A stretch of 64,000 nucleotides of DNA from Halomonas sp. 25-S5 (lineage in GTDB: Bacteria > Pseudomonadota > Gammaproteobacteria > Pseudomonadales > Halomonadaceae): NCBI RefSeq assembly GCF_029889845.1, contig NZ_JARANV010000004.1:62001-126000 (forward strand). The letters are read 5' to 3'. Below, piece after piece: positions 39,571 through 56,466 of this stretch. Each line of letters opens with the position of its first letter. Position 1 is the first letter of the stretch. A model generated the notes under the pieces. The model searched no databases. It saw nothing but the letters and a program-made list of their open reading frames with translations, and was not told the origin of the DNA. Position numbers and translations under genes: made by a program.

Positions 39571-39871
39571 GGGGTATCCGTGGCGATGAACATGGTGGCC
39601 CGGTGGGCACCACGCAGCGCAGTCTCCAGGCGCATCGTGGTGCCGCGGAATGCCACCCGGGGCGTTCGCAAAGGGAGCCATTATAGCGCAGTTGTCAAGG
39701 GACTGAAGGGGCGCCAGGCTACTGCAGTCGCTTATCAAGGAGGGGCGCCGGGGGGAGGCCGAAGAGGAGGTCCTACGCCAGGGATGGCGTCGGTAGCGCC
39801 CAGGGAGGGGTTCACAGCGCCTCCTCGAAGGCCTTCCGCCGGAACAGCCCCGAGCAATACAGCTGTCTATG
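39571..39871 (-). promoter_or_regulatory. alaS leader and promoter region
   Basis: The recX-alaS gap of 301 bp. On the minus strand a consensus -10 TATAAT lies at 39680-39685, about 110 bp before the alaS ATG; the -35 is weak (TTCAGT, 16-bp spacer). Downstream, at 39606-39644, the leader can form a hairpin with a perfect 9-bp stem GGCACCACG / CGTGGTGCC. E. coli AlaRS represses its own promoter through a dyad, so autoregulation is possible. The rest of the gap shows nothing recognisable. Confidence 0.5.
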
Positions 39872-40366
39872 CTACCCGCTGGGTGTGTCATCGTCCCAGG
39901 CGTGTTCCAGGGCATGGCGCACCTGGTCGAAGTCGAAGCCCCGTTGGGCCAGGAAGCGCTCGCGGCGGGCGCGCTCGCGAGGCGACTCGCCGGGCCCCGT
40001 GAAGCGCCGCGCGAGCGCCTCGCAGGCCAGGGCGAACCAGTCGCCCTCGCCCTGCCCTTCCTGTTCCGCGAAGGCAGCGTGAATGAGCTCGCGCTCGAGG
40101 CCGCGTCGCTCGAGCTCGATGCGGATCTTCAGCGGCCCCTGGCCCCGCAGGATGCGTGAGCGCAGGAAGCTCTCGGCGAAGCGGGCGTCAGACTGCAGCC
40201 CCTGCTCGGCCAGGTCATCGAGGCACTCGGCGATGCTCTCGGGGGCGTGTCCCTTGGCCGCCAGGCGCTCGGCCAGTTCTCGGCGCGAATGCTCGCGCCG
40301 GGCCAGCAGGCGGATGGCATCGTCCCGGGGCGACGACTCGCCGCCGCCGGTGGGCTGTCCGAACAT
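39872..40366 (-). CDS. recX: Recombination regulator RecX
   Basis: A 164-residue all-helical protein of three-helix repeats: [54 protein letters not shown], then [22 protein letters not shown], and a C-terminal repeat with [19 protein letters not shown]. It limits RecA filament growth. It lies 3 nt after recA and is surely co-transcribed, so it is under SOS control too. Confidence 0.93.
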   Translation of the reverse strand: MFGQPTGGGESSPRDDAIRLLARREHSRRELAERLAAKGHAPESIAECLDDLAEQGLQSDARFAESFLRSRILRGQGPLKIRIELERRGLERELIHAAFAEQEGQGEGDWFALACEALARRFTGPGESPRERARRERFLAQRGFDFDQVRHALEHAWDDDTPSG

Positions 40367-40369
40367 GAC

Positions 40370-41437
<1,068 letters not shown>

Positions 41438-41488
41438 GTAAGGAACTCCTGAGAGATAGCGAATGAAGGTGACGATGGCCGATAACTA

Positions 41489-41504
41489 CTGTATGACTGC
41501 ACAG
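41489..41504 (-). promoter_or_regulatory. SOS box of recA
   Basis: CTGTATGACTGCACAG, with flanking TA on both sides, is a CTGT-N8-ACAG LexA operator at the expected place ahead of recA. Confidence 0.88.
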
Positions 41505-41568
41505 TAGTATGGCGAAAAAATCCCGGCGCGACCAGCGTTGCGGTCACGCCAGCGCGGCCTGCTCGGCG

Positions 41569-42081
41569 TCAGTGCGGCTCCAGCCGCCGCACCAGGCCGA
41601 CCAGCGCCTCGCGCACCGCCTGCTCGCGCACGGCCGCACGGTCGCCACCGAAATGGCGGCACTCCGACTCGGCCCGTTCGGCATCGCCCCAGGCCAGCCA
41701 GACGGTGCCCACCGGCTTGTCGGGACTGCCGCCGCCGGGGCCGGCCACCCCGCTGACCGCCACGCCGAGCCCGGCGCCGCTGTCGCGGCAGGCGCCGGCC
41801 ACCATCGCCTCGACGACGGCGCGGCTCACCGCCCCCTGCTCGGCCAGCAGCGCTTGCGGCACGCCCAGCAGCCGGGTCTTGGCGCCGTTGGCATAGGTCA
41901 CGTAGCCGGTCTCGAACCAGTCGGAGCTGCCGGCCACGGCGGTGATGGCGCTGGCCACCCCGCCCCCGGTGCACGACTCCGCCGCGGTGACGGTCACGCC
42001 GCGTGCCCGACAGCGCTCACCGAGCCGCTCGGCGAGGGCCACGAGATCGAGATCGGCCAGGCGGGACGCATTGGGAGGCAT
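41569..42081 (-). CDS. pncC: Nicotinamide-nucleotide amidohydrolase PncC (CinA C-terminal domain)
   Basis: A 170-residue stand-alone CinA C-terminal domain. Catalytic serine is in VTAAESCTGGGVASAI; further motifs are YVTYANGAKTRLLGV, GAVSRAVVEAM and GVAVSGVAGPGGGSPDKPVGTVW. It hydrolyses NMN to nicotinate mononucleotide, recycling NAD breakdown products such as NMN released by the NAD-dependent ligase. Start ATG at 42081 has AGGAG 7 nt upstream; upstream frame extension is unlikely. Neighbouring recA, as in many proteobacteria; divergent from mutS. Confidence 0.92.
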   Translation of the reverse strand: MPPNASRLADLDLVALAERLGERCRARGVTVTAAESCTGGGVASAITAVAGSSDWFETGYVTYANGAKTRLLGVPQALLAEQGAVSRAVVEAMVAGACRDSGAGLGVAVSGVAGPGGGSPDKPVGTVWLAWGDAERAESECRHFGGDRAAVREQAVREALVGLVRRLEPH

Positions 42082-42225
42082 GGCAGGACTCCTGGGCATT
42101 CGCCGCGGCCGAGGCGACGCCGGCCGCGCGTGAGCGATGACTTTTCCGTACAATAACGGCTTTGTCAGCGACATGCATGGCGCATTCGACGCCAGCCATC
42201 CGTCATCCGTCAGAGCAGGAACCCG

Positions 42226-44814
42226 ATGTCACAGGCCAGTGCCCAGCATACCCCCATGATGAGCCAGTACCTGAAGATCAAGCGCGAGCACCCCGACGTG
42301 CTGCTCTTCTACCGTATGGGCGACTTCTACGAGCTGTTCTTCGACGATGCCCGGCGCGCCGCCGCCCTGCTCGACATCACCCTGACCCAGCGTGGCCAGT
42401 CCGCGGGCCAGCCGATTCCCATGGCCGGCGTGCCCTACCACAGCGCCGAGGGGTATCTGGCCCGCCTGGTGGCCGCCGGCGAGTCGGTGGCGATCTGCGA
42501 GCAGATCGGCGACCCGGCCACCAGCAAGGGCCCGGTGGAGCGCCGCGTGGTGCGCATCGTCACCCCGGGCACCCTCTACGACGAGGCATTGCTGGATGCC
42601 CGCCGCGACAACCTGCTGGTCGCCGTGGCCCCGCTCGGCGAGCGCTGGGGGCTGGCCTGGCTGGAACTCTCCAGCGGACGCTTCAACGTGCTGGAGGTCG
42701 AGGGCGAGAGCGAGATGCTCGCCGAACTGCAGCGTCTCGACCCCGCCGAGCTGCTGGTCGCCGAGAGCCTGGCTCTGCCGGCCGCGCTGGAGGGGCGTCG
42801 CGGCCTGCGTCGCCAGAGCGACTGGCTGTTCGACCTCGAGAGCGCGACGCGCACCCTGTGCGACCAGTTCCAGGTCCAGGACCTGCGCGGCTTCGGCTGC
42901 GCCCACCTGGAGGCCGCCATCACCGCCGCCGGGGTGCTGGTCGACTATGCCCGGGATACCCAGCGCACCGCCCTGCCCCATGTCACCGCCATCGGCGTGG
43001 AGAGCCGCGACGACGCCGTGGTGATCGATGCCGCCAGCCGTCGCAACCTGGAGATCGACGCGAACCTCGGCGGCAGCGCCGACAACACCCTGGCCAGTGT
43101 GCTCGACACCACCGCCACGGCCATGGGCTCGCGGTTGCTCAAGCGCTGGCTCAACCGCCCGCTGCGCGACCGCGCGCAGGTCGGCGGCCGCCAGGCGGCG
43201 GTGGCGCTGCTGCTCGACGACGAGGGCTTCGCCACCCTGCGTGAGTCACTCAAGGCGATCGGCGACGTGGAACGGATCCTGGCCCGGGTGGCCCTCTACA
43301 GCGCACGACCCCGGGACCTGGCCCGCCTGCGCGACGCCCTGGTCGCCCTGCCCGACCTCCAGGCCGACCTCGAGGCCTACGGCGAGGGCAGCACGCTGGA
43401 CGAGCTGCGGCACCATATCCAGCCCTTCCCGGCGCTGGCCGACACCCTGACCCGCGCCCTGGTGGAGAACCCGCCGGTGGTGATCCGCGACGGCGGGGTG
43501 GTCGCCGGAGGCTTCGACGCCGAGCTCGACGAGCACCGCGGGCTCGCCGAGCACGCCGGCGACTATCTGGTTCGCCTGGAGGCCCGGGAGCGCGAGCGGA
43601 CCGGGCTGCCCGGCCTCAAGGTGGGCTACAACCGGGTCCACGGCTACTACATCGAGATCCCCCGGGCCCAGGCCCGGGACGCCCCCGTCGACTATGTCCG
43701 TCGCCAGACCCTGAAGAACGCCGAGCGCTTCATCATCCCCGAGCTCAAGGAGTTCGAGGACAAGGCCCTCTCGGCGAAATCCCGCGCCCTGGCCCGGGAG
43801 AAGCTGCTCTACGACGGTCTTCTCGACACCCTGAACGCCGAGCTCGCCGCGCTGCAGGGTACCGGGCGGGCACTGGCGGCACTGGATGTGCTGTGCGCCT
43901 TCGCCGAGCGCGCCCAGGCCCTGGACTTCGTGCGCCCGGCGCTGCCCGAGGCGCCGGGCATCGACATCCGCGGCGGCCGCCACCCGGTGGTCGAACGGGT
44001 CACCGGGACACCCTTCGTGCCCAACGACCTGGTGCTGGACGACGTGCGCCGCATGCTGGTCATCACTGGCCCTAACATGGGCGGCAAGTCCACCTACATG
44101 CGCCAGGCCGCGCTGATCACCCTGCTCGCCCACACCGGCAGCTTCGTGCCGGCGGATGCCGCCACCATCGGGCCGGTGGACCGCATCTTCACCCGCATCG
44201 GTTCCTCGGACGACCTGGCCGGCGGGCGCTCCACCTTCATGGTGGAGATGACCGAGACCGCCAGCATCCTGCACAACGCCACCGACCACAGCCTGGTGCT
44301 GATGGACGAGATCGGCCGCGGCACCAGCACCTTCGATGGCCTGTCGCTGGCCTGGGCCAGCGCCGAACACCTGACCCGCACCCGCGCCTTCACGCTGTTC
44401 GCCACTCACTACTTCGAGATGACGGCACTGGCCGAGCAGGCAGAAGGGGTCGCCAACGTGCACCTGACGGCCGCGGAGCACCGCGACGGGATCGTCTTCA
44501 TGCACCGGGTGGAGGACGGTCCGGCCAGCCAGAGCTACGGCCTGCAGGTGGCCCAGCTCGCCGGCGTCCCCCAGGGGGTGATCGCCCGCGCCCGGGAGAA
44601 GCTCGCCAGCCTGGAGCAGCAGGAGATCGACCAGGGCAGCCGGCTGCCGGCCGCCACGACGAGCGAGGGAGAGCGCCCGGCGGCGCCACGCCAGGCCGAC
44701 CTCTTCGCCAGCACGCCCCACCCGCTGGTCGAGCAGCTGGGCAGCCTGGATCCTGACGCGCTGTCACCCCGCCAGGCCCTGGAGCTGCTCTACCGCTGGA
44801 AGGAGGCGCTGTGA
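42226..44814 (+). CDS. mutS: DNA mismatch repair protein MutS
   Basis: An 862-residue mismatch sensor. The mismatch-binding domain has the Phe-X-Glu motif in [15 protein letters not shown] (near residue 35). Connector, lever and clamp domains follow. The ATPase has Walker [42 protein letters not shown], Walker [17 protein letters not shown] and the [12 protein letters not shown]-loop. A short linker leads to the C-terminal dimerisation tail ([20 protein letters not shown]). AGGA 5 nt before the ATG supports the start. Confidence 0.98.
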   Translation: MSQASAQHTPMMSQYLKIKREHPDVLLFYRMGDFYELFFDDARRAAALLDITLTQRGQSAGQPIPMAGVPYHSAEGYLARLVAAGESVAICEQIGDPATSKGPVERRVVRIVTPGTLYDEALLDARRDNLLVAVAPLGERWGLAWLELSSGRFNVLEVEGESEMLAELQRLDPAELLVAESLALPAALEGRRGLRRQSDWLFDLESATRTLCDQFQVQDLRGFGCAHLEAAITAAGVLVDYARDTQRTALPHVTAIGVESRDDAVVIDAASRRNLEIDANLGGSADNTLASVLDTTATAMGSRLLKRWLNRPLRDRAQVGGRQAAVALLLDDEGFATLRESLKAIGDVERILARVALYSARPRDLARLRDALVALPDLQADLEAYGEGSTLDELRHHIQPFPALADTLTRALVENPPVVIRDGGVVAGGFDAELDEHRGLAEHAGDYLVRLEARERERTGLPGLKVGYNRVHGYYIEIPRAQARDAPVDYVRRQTLKNAERFIIPELKEFEDKALSAKSRALAREKLLYDGLLDTLNAELAALQGTGRALAALDVLCAFAERAQALDFVRPALPEAPGIDIRGGRHPVVERVTGTPFVPNDLVLDDVRRMLVITGPNMGGKSTYMRQAALITLLAHTGSFVPADAATIGPVDRIFTRIGSSDDLAGGRSTFMVEMTETASILHNATDHSLVLMDEIGRGTSTFDGLSLAWASAEHLTRTRAFTLFATHYFEMTALAEQAEGVANVHLTAAEHRDGIVFMHRVEDGPASQSYGLQVAQLAGVPQGVIARAREKLASLEQQEIDQGSRLPAATTSEGERPAAPRQADLFASTPHPLVEQLGSLDPDALSPRQALELLYRWKEAL

Positions 44815-44892
44815 ATGGCCGACAATGGCGCCGAGCCCGGCTTGCGAGGTTGCCCTCGCCGCGACTAGAATGGCTCGATCAAATTCCTGACA

Positions 44893-44916
44893 TTATAAGA
44901 ATATTTTTTCTTATAA
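44893..44916. promoter_or_regulatory. A/T-rich inverted repeat upstream of fdxA
   Basis: TTATAAGAA and TTCTTATAA flank TATTTT: a perfect 9-bp dyad made almost wholly of A/T in a GC-rich region, 62 bp before the fdxA ATG. It may be the mutS transcript end, since a T-run lies in the centre, or an operator for fdxA. Confidence 0.5.
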
Positions 44917-44977
44917 CTCATTTTGCATCATCGACTACCGGCCGCGCCCTGCCACGGCCAGAGAATGGGAGACTGGC

Positions 44978-45301
44978 ATGACATTCGTCGTCACCGAGAA
45001 CTGCATCAAGTGCAAGTACACCGACTGTGTCGAGGTCTGCCCGGTGGACTGCTTCTACGAAGGCCCCAACTTCCTGGTGATCCACCCCGACGAGTGCATC
45101 GACTGCGCCCTGTGCGAGCCGGAGTGCCCCGCCGAAGCGATCTTCGCGGAGGATGAGATACCCGAGGGGCAGGAGCAGTTTCTCGAGATCAACGCCGAGC
45201 TGGCCGAGGTATGGCCCAATATCAGCGAGAAGAAGGATCCCCCGGAGGATGCCGAGGAGTGGGACGGCAAGCCGGGCAAGCTGGAGCTGCTCGAGCGCTG
45301 A
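44978..45301 (+). CDS. fdxA: Seven-iron ferredoxin FdxA
   Basis: A 107-residue 3Fe-4S/4Fe-4S ferredoxin. Cysteine pattern [17 protein letters not shown] for the first cluster region and [15 protein letters not shown] for the second; the acidic C-terminal half ([20 protein letters not shown]) is typical of FdxA. The mutS-fdxA neighbourhood is shared with Pseudomonas. GGGAG is placed 6 nt before the ATG. It is an electron carrier whose partner is not evident from context. Confidence 0.96.
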   Translation: MTFVVTENCIKCKYTDCVEVCPVDCFYEGPNFLVIHPDECIDCALCEPECPAEAIFAEDEIPEGQEQFLEINAELAEVWPNISEKKDPPEDAEEWDGKPGKLELLER

Positions 45302-45320
45302 ACCGCCGACACGGACGGAC

Positions 45321-45363
45321 ACGACGACGCCGGATGTCATGAGACATCCGGCGTCGTCGTTTC
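45321..45363 (+). terminator. fdxA Rho-independent terminator
   Basis: An 18-bp perfect stem (arms 45321-45338 and 45343-45360) with an ATGA tetraloop, followed by TTTCTG. It starts 19 bp after the fdxA stop. Confidence 0.92.
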
Positions 45364-45393
45364 TGCCCTGAGCGAAGAAGGAGAACACTCGGC

Positions 45394-45416
45394 AAAAAGG
45401 CGGCCCGCAGGCCGCC
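45394..45416 (-). terminator. Terminator of the RsmZ-like RNA
   Basis: Minus-strand GGCGGCC-TGCG-GGCCGCC followed by five T: a perfect 7-bp GC stem with a T-run. It converges with the fdxA terminator. Confidence 0.92.
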
Positions 45417-45569
45417 CGCTCCCAGCCGATCCTCGAGCGGCTCCCTCCGCCCGACTCCCGTGATGCCTTCCCTGCCCGGGAGCGGCCTCCTGCCGCACCG
45501 TGCGCATCACTTGACGCATCCCGTTGCATCCTGCCGGAAGAGCATCCCCGCTCTCCCACATCCCGAATG
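45394..45569 (-). ncRNA. rsmZ: RsmZ/CsrB-family CsrA-sequestering RNA (candidate)
   Basis: About 176 nt between a -10-like TATGCC (45576-45581) and a strong terminator (45394-45416). It holds 12 GGA triplets, several in hairpin loops: AGAGC-GGGGAT-GCTCT, GCGGC-AGGAG-GCCGC and GCCG-CTCGAGGAT-CGGC. This is the hallmark of RNAs that titrate CsrA/RsmA. A GacA-box dyad lies about 190 bp upstream, the distance known for Pseudomonas rsmZ. The gene is next to fdxA, as rsmZ is in Pseudomonas aeruginosa (between fdxA and rpoS). No protein frame is plausible. The 5' end is predicted from the -10. Confidence 0.85.
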
Positions 45570-45575
45570 CAGTGT

Positions 45576-45581
45576 GGCATA
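45576..45581 (-). promoter_or_regulatory. -10 element of the RsmZ-like RNA
   Basis: TATGCC on the minus strand, placing the start near 45569. There is no good -35, as expected for an activator-dependent promoter. Confidence 0.45.
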
Positions 45582-45687
45582 GCCGCATTGCCGCACAACC
45601 CCGCCCGTGACGCGCCGGGGGGAGGGGCACGCCTGCCTGCCCCGTACCACGGCAAAAATGAAAACCCATGAAAATCAACAAAATGAA

Positions 45688-45715
45688 AGGGTCGACCCCA
45701 TGAAGGGTCGACCCT
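45688..45715 (-). terminator. Likely eno terminator
   Basis: Two copies of the palindrome GGGTCGACCC form an 11-bp stem with a 6-nt loop; minus-strand sequence after it is T-rich (TTCATTTTG). It lies 84 bp past the eno stop and upstream of the RsmZ-like gene. Confidence 0.6.
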
Positions 45716-45750
45716 GTCCGACGCCAGAATGGCGAATCTCTTCGTCACCC

Positions 45751-45768
45751 TGTAGGCGATCTCCTACA
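45751..45768. promoter_or_regulatory. GacA-type upstream activating sequence
   Basis: TGTAGG-N6-CCTACA is a perfect dyad and closely matches the GacA box of rsm/csr RNA promoters (TGTAAG-N6-CTTACA). Its centre is about 190 bp upstream of the predicted RsmZ-like RNA start. Confidence 0.75.
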
Positions 45769-45798
45769 AGAGATCACGCAAAAGGCAACACTGTTCGC

Positions 45799-51609
<5,811 letters not shown>

Positions 51610-51628
<19 letters not shown>

Positions 51629-54600
51629 GATTGGGCCAGCAGGCTGCCCAGGCTCGCGGCCTTGGGCTTCACCAGCCAGAAGTGACGGACGAAGTCGCTG
51701 AAGTCCTCGAGAATCGCGCGGCCGCGCGCGGAGCCGGTCTCGGCCACGTACTCCTCGATGATCTCCCGCAGATAACGCCGATAGGCCTCCATGACCTCGG
51801 TGTTCACCCGATGGATCTCCACCAGTTCATGGTTGTACTTGTCGACGAAGGTGCGGTCCTCGTCGAGCACGTAGGCGAAGCCGCCGGTCATGCCCGCGCC
51901 GAAGTTGACGCCCACCTCGCCGAGCACGCAGACCAGGCCGCCGGTCATGTACTCGCCGCAGTGGTCGCCGGCGCCCTCGATCACCGCATGGGCGCCGGAG
52001 TTGCGCACCCCGAAGCGCTCGCCGGCGGTACCCGCGGCGAACAGCTTGCCGCCGGTGGCGCCGTACAGGCAGGTATTGCCGATGATGGCGGTCCGGTGGC
52101 TCTCGAAGGCACTGCCGGCCGGCGGCACGATCACCACCTTGCCGCCGTTCATGCCCTTGCCGACATAGTCGTTGGCATCGCCCTCCAGGTAGAGATTGAG
52201 GCCGCGGGCATTCCAGACGCCGAAGCTCTGGCCGGCCACGCCGGTGAAGCGCGCGGTGACCGGCGCATCCTCGAGCCCCGCCTCGCCATAGCGCTTGGCG
52301 ATGGCCCCGGAGGTCAGCGCCCCGACGCTGCGGTCGCAGTTGGTGATGGTGAAAGTGAACTCGCCGCCGGACTTCGCCTCGATGGCGTCCTTGAGCGCCT
52401 CGAGCACCTCCTGGTTCTTGGCCCCCGGGTCATGGGGGACGTTGCGGCTGACCGCACAGAACTGCGGCGCGTCTTGCGGCACGAAGTCGTTGCCCAGCAG
52501 CCCCGACAGGTCGAGCTTGCGCTGGGAGGCGGTGACGCCCTCCAGCACCTCCAGCAGGTCGGTGCGACCGATCAGGTCGGTGAGCTTGCGCACACCCAGC
52601 AGGGCCATCAGCTCGCGCACCTCCTCGGCAATGAAGCGGAAGTAGTGCTTGACCATGTCCACGGTGCCGCGGAAGTGCTCGTCGCGCAGGTACTGCATCT
52701 GGGTGGCCACGCCGGTGGCGCAGTTGTTGAGGTGGCAGATGCGCAGGTACTTGCAGCCCAGCGCCACCATGGGCGCGGTGCCAAAGCCGAAGCTCTCGGC
52801 GCCGAGGATCGCCGCCTTGACCACGTCGAGGCCGGTCTTCAGGCCGCCGTCGGTCTGCAGGCGGATCTTGTCGCGCAGGCCGTTGATGCGCAGCGCCTGG
52901 TGCACCTCGGGCAGGCCCAGCTCCCAGGGGCTGCCGGCGTGCTTAATCGAGGTCAGCGGGCTCGCCGCGGTACCGCCGTCGTAGCCGGAGACGGTGATCA
53001 GGTCGGCGTAGGCCTTGGCCACGCCGGTGGCGATGGTGCCGATGCCGGGCTCGGAGACCAGCTTCACCGAGACCTGGGCATCGGGGTTGACCTGCTTCAA
53101 GTCGAAGATCAGCTGCGCCAGGTCCTCGATGGAGTAGATGTCGTGGTGCGGCGGCGGCGAGATCAGGGTCACGCCGGGCACCGAGTAGCGCAGCCGGGCG
53201 ATCAGCTCATTGACCTTGCCGCCGGGCAGCTGGCCGCCCTCGCCGGGCTTGGCGCCCTGGGCCACCTTGATCTGCAGCACCTCGGCATTGACCAGGTAGG
53301 CCGGCGTGACGCCGAAGCGCCCGGAGGCGATCTGCTTGATCTTGGAGGAGCGGAGGGTGCCGTAGCGGGCCGGGTCCTCGCCCCCCTCGCCGGAGTTGGA
53401 GCGCCCGCCGGCCTCGTTCATGGCCTGGGCCAGGGCCTCATGGGCCTCGGGCGAGAGGGCGCCGAGACTCATCCCGGCGCTGTCGAAGCGTGGCAGCAGG
53501 TCCTCGACCGCCTCGACCTCCTCCATCGGCAGCGGCTCGGTGGCAGGCCTGAGCCCGAGCAGGTCACGCAGGGTGGCCGGCGAGCGCTCGTTGACCAGCC
53601 GGGCAAACGTCTTCCACTTGGCGTAGTCGCCCTCCTGGACCGCCTCCTGCAGCGACATGACCACATCGGGATTGTAGGCGTGGTATTCGTGGCCATGGAC
53701 GTACTTCATCAGGCCGCCCTGGGGGACGCCCTTGCGCGGCGTCCAGGCCTCGCGTCCCAGCAGCTCCTGCTGCAACTGCAGCTCGCTGAAGCCGGTGCCC
53801 TCGATGCGCGAGGCCATGCCGGTGAAGCACAGCTCGACCACCTCCGAGGCGAGGCCCACCGCCTCGAACAGCTGGGAGCCCCGGTAGGAGGCGAGCGTCG
53901 AGATGCCCATCTTGGACAGTATCTTGAACAGCCCCTTCTGCAGGCCCTTGCGGTAGTGCTCCCGGGCATCGGCGGGGTTGCCGACCAGCTCGCCGGTATG
54001 GTGCATGTCGGCCATGACCTGGTAGGCCAGCCAGGGGAAGACCGCGGTGGCCCCCACCCCGAACAGCACCGCCATCTGGTGGGCATCGCGGGCATAACCG
54101 GTCTCCACCACGATGTTGCAGCGCGGGCGCAGGGCCAGGCGGCCCAGGTGGTGGTGCACCGCACCCACGGCCAGCGCCGCATGGATGGGCACCCGCCCCT
54201 TGTCCAGCTCGCCGTCGCTGAGCACCAGGATCACCTTGCCGTCGTTGACCGCCTCCTCGGCCTGGCGGCAGAGCTCATGGATCGCCCCCTTGAGGCCGAT
54301 CTCCTGGGGGTCATAGCCCAGCGACAGGGTGTGGCTGGTGAAGGCCGGGTCATCCTGGTTGACCAGGGCGGCGAACTTGCGCGGCGAGAGGATCGGCGTG
54401 GTCAGGATGATGCGGTGGGCGTGCTCCGGGGTCGCCTTGAAGACGTTGAGCTCGGCGCCGACGCAGGTCTCCAGCGACATCACGATCGCCTCGCGCAGCG
54501 GGTCGATGGCCGGGTTGGTGACCTGGGCGAACTTCTGGCGGAAGTAGTCGGTGAGCATCCGCTGCTTGCCGGAGAGCACCGCCATGGGGGTGTCGTCGCC

Positions 54601-56058
54601 CATGGAGCCCACGGCCTCCTGGCCGCTCTCGGCCAGCGGCCGCAGCACCTGGTCGCGCTCCTCGAAGCTGACCTGGAACATCTTCTGCTGGGTGAGCAGG
54701 GCCTCGGGGTCCATGTTCTGGAAGCTGGCGAGCTCGGTCAGCGCCGACTCCAGGTACTGGGCCTCCTGCTTCAGCCAGCGCTTGTAGGGATAGGCGGACT
54801 TGAGGCGCTCGTCGATGTCAGAGGTATGCAGCACCTCGCCGGTTTCGGTGTCCACGGCCAGTATCTGGCCCGGGCCGACACGCCCCTTGGCCACCACGTC
54901 CTCGGGCTTGTAGCCGTAGGTGCCGATCTCCGAGGCCAGGGTGATGTAGCCATTCTTGGTGATCACCCAGCGGGCCGGGCGAAGCCCGTTGCGGTCGAGC
55001 ATGCAGACGGCCTGGCGACCATCGGTCATCACCACCCCGGCGGGGCCATCCCAGGGCTCCATGTGCATGGAGTTGTATTCGTAGAAGGCGCGCAGGTCGC
55101 CGTCCATCAGCTCCACGTTCTGCCAGGCCGGCGGCACCATCATGCGCACCGCACGATGCAGCTCCATGCCGCCGGTGAGCAGCACCTCGAGCATGTTGTC
55201 CATGCTCGAGGAGTCCGACCCGGTGGTATTGACGATCTCGTCGAGCTCGACGATCTCGGGCAGCCTGTCGCTTAAGAAGTTCTCCTTGCGCGAGTTGGCC
55301 CAGCCGCGGTTGGCCTCCACGGTATTGATCTCGCCGTTGTGGGCCAGCAGGCGGAACGGCTGGGCCAACGGCCAGCGCGGCGCGGTGTTGGTGGAGAAGC
55401 GCTGGTGGAAGACGCAGATCGCGGTCTCCAGGCGCTCGTCGCCCAGGTCGGGGTAGAAGGCCGGCAGGTCCACCGGCATCATCAGCCCCTTGTAGGAGAC
55501 CACCTCGCGGGAGAGCGAGCAGACATAGAAGTCCTCGTCGTCGCGCAACGTCTCCTCGGCGCGGCGGCGGGCCATGAACAGATCCACATCGAAATGCCCG
55601 GCCTCGTCGCTCCCCGCCTCGACGAACAGCTGGCGGATCCGCGGCAGGCAGTCGAGTGCCATGGGCCCGCAAACGCTGGCATCCACCGGCACGTCGCGCC
55701 AGCCGGCCACCCGCAGGCCACGCGCCTCGAGCTCGGCGACCAGGGTCTCGCGGCCGCGGGCCTCACGGGCGTCGTCGTCAGGCAGGAACACCACGCCCAC
55801 GGCGAAGTGCTCGCCCAACTCCACACCGAGAGATTCCTTGGCGACGTCGCGCATGAAGGCATCGGGCATCTGGAGCAGCAGCCCGCACCCATCGCCGGTC
55901 TTGCCGTCGGCCGCAATACCGCCACGGTGGGTCATGCAGGTCAGGGACTCGATGGCGGTCTTGAGCAGGTCGTGGCTGGCCTGGCCCTCCATATGGGCGA
56001 TCAGGCCGAACCCGCAGTTGTCGCGGAACTCGCCAGGCTGATGAAGACCTCTGTTCAT
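51610..56058 (-). CDS. gltB: Glutamate synthase large (alpha) subunit
   Basis: A 1482-residue GOGAT subunit that makes glutamate from glutamine and 2-oxoglutarate. The class II glutaminase nucleophile is Cys15 after a short propeptide ([12 protein letters not shown]). The central domain, FMN-binding synthase domain and a C-terminal beta-helix follow. The 3Fe-4S ligands are [12 protein letters not shown] (C-x5-C-x4-C), and [35 protein letters not shown] belongs to the FMN barrel. With GltD it forms the NADPH enzyme for ammonium assimilation. Confidence 0.97.
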
Positions 56059-56466
56059 GGGCGGTGCCTCGGGTTGAAGAGTTTATTTGGCAGTCATCAC
56101 ATGTTATCGTTATCGTTTTTTCTTATTTCATGCTGCGCCTGAAGCGGCCGCACGACTGCTCGACAAAAGGCCGACCAGCATAGCCAGAGCCGCCCCCACC
56201 GCGCAATATTTCGCCCCCCGCACGCCATGAAAAACCATCGACAAATCCGCGACTTGCACCGAAAATAATCCAAAAAAAACCCGCTATCTCAATGGCTTGC
56301 AAGGCCCAACCACGGCCCAGCCACGCGCCGGAGAATGCATTAGACTTTAGGCTAATATCTTCCCATTTCCCCATGCCGATCCGGCATACGCCATGCAAAT
56401 GCTTGTCCCGACACGAAGACGCCCGCGCAGGGCGGGCGTCATCAGGCAGGCAGGCGCTGGTCGGCA
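56059..56466 (-). promoter_or_regulatory. gltB upstream region (aroB-gltB gap)
   Basis: A 408-bp gap of lower GC. It holds the aroB terminator (56418-56440), A/T-rich stretches with TATTAGCC and TTTAGGC near 56340-56360, and CGATAACGATAAC close to gltB. A gltB promoter is expected here, but I cannot assign it firmly. In Pseudomonas a damX-like SPOR gene occupies this place; no such gene is present. Confidence 0.4.
56418..56440 (-). terminator. Terminator of the pilMNOPQ-aroKB transcript
   Basis: A perfect 9-bp stem GACGCCCGC / GCGGGCGTC with a 5-nt loop, 27 bp after the aroB stop; minus-strand sequence following is TTCGTGTC. Confidence 0.75.

Noticed and set aside
51631-55275. 1214-codon plus-strand frame opposite gltB
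   Set aside because: Antisense shadow; gltB on the other strand has full catalytic and Fe-S motifs and the expected length.
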